This document shows positions 5,799-8,464 of a stretch of DNA of 8,464 nucleotides, in pieces. The position numbers and the translations under genes are program-made. Below the pieces are notes generated by a model, which was given only the letters and a program-made list of their open reading frames with translations, searched no databases and had not been told where the DNA came from. The stretch is from Sphaerochaeta sp. (lineage in GTDB: Bacteria > Spirochaetota > Spirochaetia > Sphaerochaetales > Sphaerochaetaceae): NCBI GenBank assembly GCA_003456855.1, contig DMOO01000005.1, positions 2,476 through 10,939 of the forward strand. The letters run 5' to 3'. The first letter of the stretch is position 1. Each line of letters starts with the position of its first letter.

Positions 5799-7033
5799 CA
5801 CTCATCCTCATCAAGATCCGTATTTGGCTCCCTGTCATCATCGTCATCGACATCTGTCATAGGGACATCCTCAACATCCTCTTCAGAGGTGTCACCATAT
5901 TCGGCAGCAAGCTCAATATCGTCTTCATCAAGATCCGTATTCGGTTCTCTGTCGTCATCATCCACATCAGTGTTGATGTCCCCTGTTGAATCATTACTTG
6001 TGATTTCAAAATCCTTGTCAGACTCTGAAGCCTTTGTTGTAGTCGAAGTTGGTGTATAGGCAGGTTTCTCCTGAGGCATGATCACGCCCTCTGCATCATC
6101 CTCGAAAGGCTTTGCAAGATCATAGCCCTTGAACTCCTTGGAACAGGAGACCTCAGTTGCGGCGGCATCGATGGCCTTTGCGAACTCATCCCTTGTGGCA
6201 GGGTTCTCAAGTCCCATCATGAGATGCTCTATATAAGCCTTGCTTGTAAGGCATGTTGCAGAGAATCTCTTTGAGGTTCCCCATCCAAGTCTGTCTATGG
6301 CCTGGCTGATGTCGCCCTCGTGGATGCTGACCTGGGCTCCGTGCAGATAGGCCTCAGGGAACTTTGCGTTCCTGTCATCAATGAGCTCGTCATAGACCTC
6401 CCTGGCCTTGTCCCAGTTGCCCATCTGGATGTAGTACCAGCCTCTGTTGTCCAGAAGCCCGTTGTTCTCTGTGTTGTTCTTCCTTCCCTCTGCAATGGCC
6501 TGCTTGGCCTTCTTGAGCTCGCCTCTCTCAAGGAGGTAGGTCTCAAGGTTTATGTCCAGGTTGTCATTCCTGTAGCCGGTCTCCTTCAGATCTTCAAGGA
6601 CCTGGATGGCCTTCTCCTGCTGGTTCAGTCTCCAGTAACCCATGGAGCAAGTCACTGTTGCGGTGTTGCGGAAATCCCCGGCCTTCGGGTTGGACATGAC
6701 GGACTCGAGAATCTCGACTCCCCTCTTTGCATCACCCTGCTGGATGTAGGCGGAACCGATCATTGTTCTTCTCTCGTGGTCGACTCCTGCCTTCAGAGCC
6801 TTCTCCATGACAGGCCACACCTTCTCAGTTTTGCCTTTCTTAAAGAGAACTGCTCCCCTATAGAAGTAAAGATATCCACGTCTTATGAAGACAAACAGTA
6901 GTGCAATGGCCACATCTATGACGGCCTTTATCCAAAGGTCAAGCTTGGTAAGCATGACCAGAATCATCAAAACTACGAATCCCAAAGCCACCAAGGCTCC
7001 GCTGTTGAACTTCTTCTGCTGTACGTTAGGCAT
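5798..7033 (-). CDS. Membrane-anchored TPR-repeat protein with acidic repeated C-terminal tail
   Basis: The protein has 411 residues from the ATG at 7033. A TTG at 7042 is an alternative start with a better-placed G-rich site (AGGGGG) and would add three residues. Two transmembrane helices (about 11-29 and 35-51) form an N-terminal hairpin. Residues about 57-275 are helical repeats of tetratricopeptide type, with recurring small/large residue spacing such as GSAYIQQGDAKRGVEIL, NRGWYYIQMGNWDKAREVY and GAQVSIHEGDISQAIDRL. A linker rich in Ser/Thr follows (about 325-350), and the end is extremely acidic, with a duplicated TDVDDDD(D)REPNTDLDED block. TPR domains hold protein partners, so this is probably a scaffold facing the cytoplasm; partners are unknown. 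Overlaps with queH (8 nt) and cls (TGATG) tie it to that operon. Confidence 0.85.
   Translation of the reverse strand: MPNVQQKKFNSGALVALGFVVLMILVMLTKLDLWIKAVIDVAIALLFVFIRRGYLYFYRGAVLFKKGKTEKVWPVMEKALKAGVDHERRTMIGSAYIQQGDAKRGVEILESVMSNPKAGDFRNTATVTCSMGYWRLNQQEKAIQVLEDLKETGYRNDNLDINLETYLLERGELKKAKQAIAEGRKNNTENNGLLDNRGWYYIQMGNWDKAREVYDELIDDRNAKFPEAYLHGAQVSIHEGDISQAIDRLGWGTSKRFSATCLTSKAYIEHLMMGLENPATRDEFAKAIDAAATEVSCSKEFKGYDLAKPFEDDAEGVIMPQEKPAYTPTSTTTKASESDKDFEITSNDSTGDINTDVDDDDREPNTDLDEDDIELAAEYGDTSEEDVEDVPMTDVDDDDDREPNTDLDEDE
5801..5971 (-). repeat. Direct repeat encoding the duplicated acidic motif in the TPR protein tail
   Basis: The codons for residues 355-372 (5971-5918) and 393-411 (5857-5801) encode nearly the same acidic block, offset by 39 codons (117 bp) at the shared Arg-Glu-Pro-Asn. 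A 17-nt stretch is identical in both copies (5808-5824 and 5925-5941 on the plus strand). Copy 2 has one extra Asp codon. It looks like a fairly recent internal duplication with drift at third positions. Confidence 0.8.
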
Positions 7034-7574
7034 CTTCTTCAACTACCCCCTCATTCATTGTGAATTCGCAACCACAATACTGCTGTCTGTAAAGACCAAG
7101 CTCCTTGGCCATGCTGCAGCTCTTCGCGAACCCATCCTTCTTCTTGAAATCTATCTGCTCGAATGTGTCGAACTGGGACCCGACCTGGAAAATCACCTTG
7201 CTGTTCTTGTACTTGCTGACAGTCAATGTGGTTGTGAAGCAGTCTATGCCCAGCCTCTTAGCCTCTTCGTATGCGGCCCTCAGGTTGAACTCAAAGCACT
7301 TTGGGCAACGCTTGCCATGCTCAGGCTCGCTCTCGAGCCCCTTCACGAACTCAAGCCAGGCCTCATGGTCGTACTCCTGCCTTATGACAGGAAGCCCGCC
7401 GAAATGCTCAGCAACCTTCAGCAGGTTCTCGTATCTGAGATCGTTCTCCTGCTTCGGCCATATATTGCTGTTCCCGTAGCAAAGGACGGGATCATAGCCT
7501 TCATCTATCAGTCTCTGTATGCTGCTTGTTGCACATGGGCCGCAGCAGCAATGGACCAGAATTTTCTTGCACAT
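7026..7574 (-). CDS. queH: Epoxyqueuosine reductase QueH
   Basis: The protein has 182 residues from the ATG at 7574. A TTG at 7598 would add eight residues, but family members begin close to the KKILVHCCCGPC block. QueH carries out the last step of queuosine synthesis, reducing epoxyqueuosine to queuosine in the anticodon of tRNA, using an iron-sulfur cluster. Visible signatures are the N-terminal C10-C11-x2-C14, the NSNIWPKQEND block (36-46), CPKC (C90, C93), the long YKNSKVIFQVGSQF to DFKKKDGF stretch (122-149), and LYRQQYCGCEF with C167 and C169. The cysteine set is complete, so the enzyme should be active. It replaces the unrelated, cobalamin-dependent QueG in many anaerobes. It is first in the run queH-TPR-cls and overlaps the TPR gene by 8 nt. 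No ribosome site precedes the ATG. Confidence 0.94.
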   Translation of the reverse strand: MCKKILVHCCCGPCATSSIQRLIDEGYDPVLCYGNSNIWPKQENDLRYENLLKVAEHFGGLPVIRQEYDHEAWLEFVKGLESEPEHGKRCPKCFEFNLRAAYEEAKRLGIDCFTTTLTVSKYKNSKVIFQVGSQFDTFEQIDFKKKDGFAKSCSMAKELGLYRQQYCGCEFTMNEGVVEEDA

Positions 7575-7579
7575 AACTA

Positions 7580-7596
7580 GAATATACTTGATATTC
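7580..7596 (-). promoter_or_regulatory. queH -10 box inside a palindrome; leaderless start predicted
   Basis: On the minus strand TATATT (7586-7581) ends 6 nt before the ATG at 7574, so the normal start of transcription would be the A of that ATG. The box is part of an inverted repeat with perfect 6-bp arms, GAATAT (7580-7585) and ATATTC (7591-7596), and a 5-bp centre. A -35 match is weak (TGGTTT at 7609-7604). The palindrome could be a repressor site that covers the -10 region. Confidence 0.4.
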
Positions 7597-7710
7597 AATT
7601 TTTAAACCACCATCACTTTCAAATATATGACTGGTTTGCTCTTCCCACGCTCACTAAAAAGAAGCATACTCAATTAGACTTGACAACAAGCCTTGCGGGA
7701 GAATCAGGAG

Positions 7711-8464
7711 ATGACTACATCCAGAGCAATTGCAGACCATGGAATAACGGAAGGCGTTATCTGGAAGCAGATCCTCAAGTTCTTCTTCCCCATTCTGCTT
7801 GGAACGCTCTTCCAGACCCTCTACAACACGGCTGATGCAATCATAGTAGGCAAGCTCCTAGGCAAGGAGGCACTTGCTGCGGTAGGTGGTGGAACCGCCA
7901 CGGCCATAAACCTTGTCATAGGCTTCTTCACTGGAGTCGCCTCAGGTGCAACGGTCATCATCTCCCATTACTACGGAGCCAGGAACGAGGACCTTGTACA
8001 CAAGTCAATCCACAATGCCTGGGCAATAGCAATATGGGGTGGTCTGATCATTTCAGTGGTCGGATACTTCACAAGCGACCCTCTTCTTATAGTTACAAAA
8101 ACCCCTGAGGACATCTTTCCTCTGGCAAGCCAGTACATGCACATCTACTTTGCAGGCTCCATCATAGTTGTAATGTACAACATAGGAGCCGGTATCTTCA
8201 GAGCCTTCGGAGATAGCAAGAGACCTCTTTACTTCCTGATTGTCGGATGCCTCTCAAACATAGCTCTGGACTTCCTGTTCGTCGGTGCCTTCCGCATGGG
8301 TGTCGCCGGAGCTGCCTACGCCACAGTCCTGGCCCAGCTGATATCACTTGTGATGGTAATGGTGTCCCTCAAGCGAAGGGACGACGCCTGCAAGCTGGTA
8401 TTCAGAGACATCAAGTTCAACAGGATCATGCTGAAGAAGACACTGGTAATCGGACTTCCTGCAG
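7711..8464 (+). CDS. MATE-family multidrug/cation exporter, N-terminal half (3' end outside window)
   Basis: The frame is open from the ATG at 7711 to the window edge, giving 251 residues of a family normally about 450 long. GGGAG (7697-7701) lies 9 nt upstream and is the probable ribosome site; a second AGGAG touches the ATG and is too close to act. A TTG six codons upstream is less likely. Family features are the amphipathic start leading to KQILKFFFPILLGTLFQTLYNTADAIIVGKLLG (about 19-51), the small-residue AAVGGGTA, and the FRAFGDSKRPLYF loop followed by NIALDFLFV (about 160-190). At least six membrane helices are visible. MATE proteins expel cationic drugs or metabolites in exchange for sodium or protons across the inner membrane; the substrate is not predictable. 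It is divergent from queH across a 136-bp gap. Confidence 0.94.
   Translation, partial: MTTSRAIADHGITEGVIWKQILKFFFPILLGTLFQTLYNTADAIIVGKLLGKEALAAVGGGTATAINLVIGFFTGVASGATVIISHYYGARNEDLVHKSIHNAWAIAIWGGLIISVVGYFTSDPLLIVTKTPEDIFPLASQYMHIYFAGSIIVVMYNIGAGIFRAFGDSKRPLYFLIVGCLSNIALDFLFVGAFRMGVAGAAYATVLAQLISLVMVMVSLKRRDDACKLVFRDIKFNRIMLKKTLVIGLPA

Noticed and set aside
6885..7580. A long plus-strand open frame (231 codons) opposite queH and the start of the TPR gene.
   Set aside because: It is the complement of two recognisable genes, has no family features and no ribosome site. The same holds for the plus-strand frames at 6320-6901, 4515-4826 and 4959-5282.
7680..7685. Perfect TTGACA as the -35 box of the MATE gene.
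   Set aside because: No -10-like hexamer occurs 16-18 bp downstream (the sequence there is GC-rich and contains the ribosome site), so it cannot be called a promoter.
1..8464. CRISPR array, tRNA, rRNA, riboswitch, complete insertion sequence or prophage genes.
   Set aside because: No regularly spaced repeats, tRNA-like cloverleaf, rRNA signature or element ends were seen by reading both strands; no leader is long and structured enough to call a known riboswitch.

Overview
The window is ordinary chromosomal bacterial DNA of moderate GC content, densely coded on both strands. The gene set suggests a spirochaete, possibly a host-associated Sphaerochaetaceae or Treponema relative. The clues are the CPNPGC-type transposase-like zinc-ribbon protein, the small Cys-rich protein behind a HIT gene, a TrpR-like regulator and a DUF2804 protein. 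The taxonomic call is inference from remembered families, not a database result. I see no rRNA, tRNA, CRISPR array, complete insertion sequence or phage module.

Layout, left to right. (a) 3-449 (+) is the C-terminal part of a DUF2804 protein cut by the window edge. (b) 524-931 (+) is a small four-helix membrane protein with its own promoter and a strong intrinsic terminator (952-996). (c) 1013-1369 (-) is a short zinc-ribbon/HTH protein resembling the DNA-binding end of a transposase, with no catalytic domain. (d) 1370-1654 is a 285-bp divergent intergenic region rich in small inverted repeats. (e) 1655-3172 (+) is a DEAD-box RNA helicase, followed by a HIT-family protein (3209-3613) and a Cys-rich zinc-binding protein (3624-3908). 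(f) Converging on these, on the minus strand, is a four-gene run read right to left: queH (7574-7026), a membrane-anchored TPR protein with a very acidic repeated tail (7033-5798), a cardiolipin synthase (5798-4266) and a TrpR-family regulator (4195-3911). (g) 7711-8464 (+) is the N-terminal half of a MATE-family exporter, divergent from queH.

How the genes work together. queH, the TPR gene and cls overlap end to end and are probably co-transcribed and translationally coupled. trpR lies 70 bp further down and appears to have its own promoter, which sits inside a pair of inverted-repeat arms. The helicase, HIT and Cys-rich genes form a loose plus-strand group. Their likely jobs are RNA remodelling, nucleotide hydrolysis and an unknown role.

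The most notable signal is in translation starts. Three genes (helicase, HIT, queH) have no Shine-Dalgarno sequence and instead have a -10-like hexamer just upstream of the ATG. In two of them the predicted transcription start falls on the A of the ATG, which would give leaderless mRNA. Other well-supported starts in the window have good Shine-Dalgarno sites. I did not find a convincing new multi-gene system.
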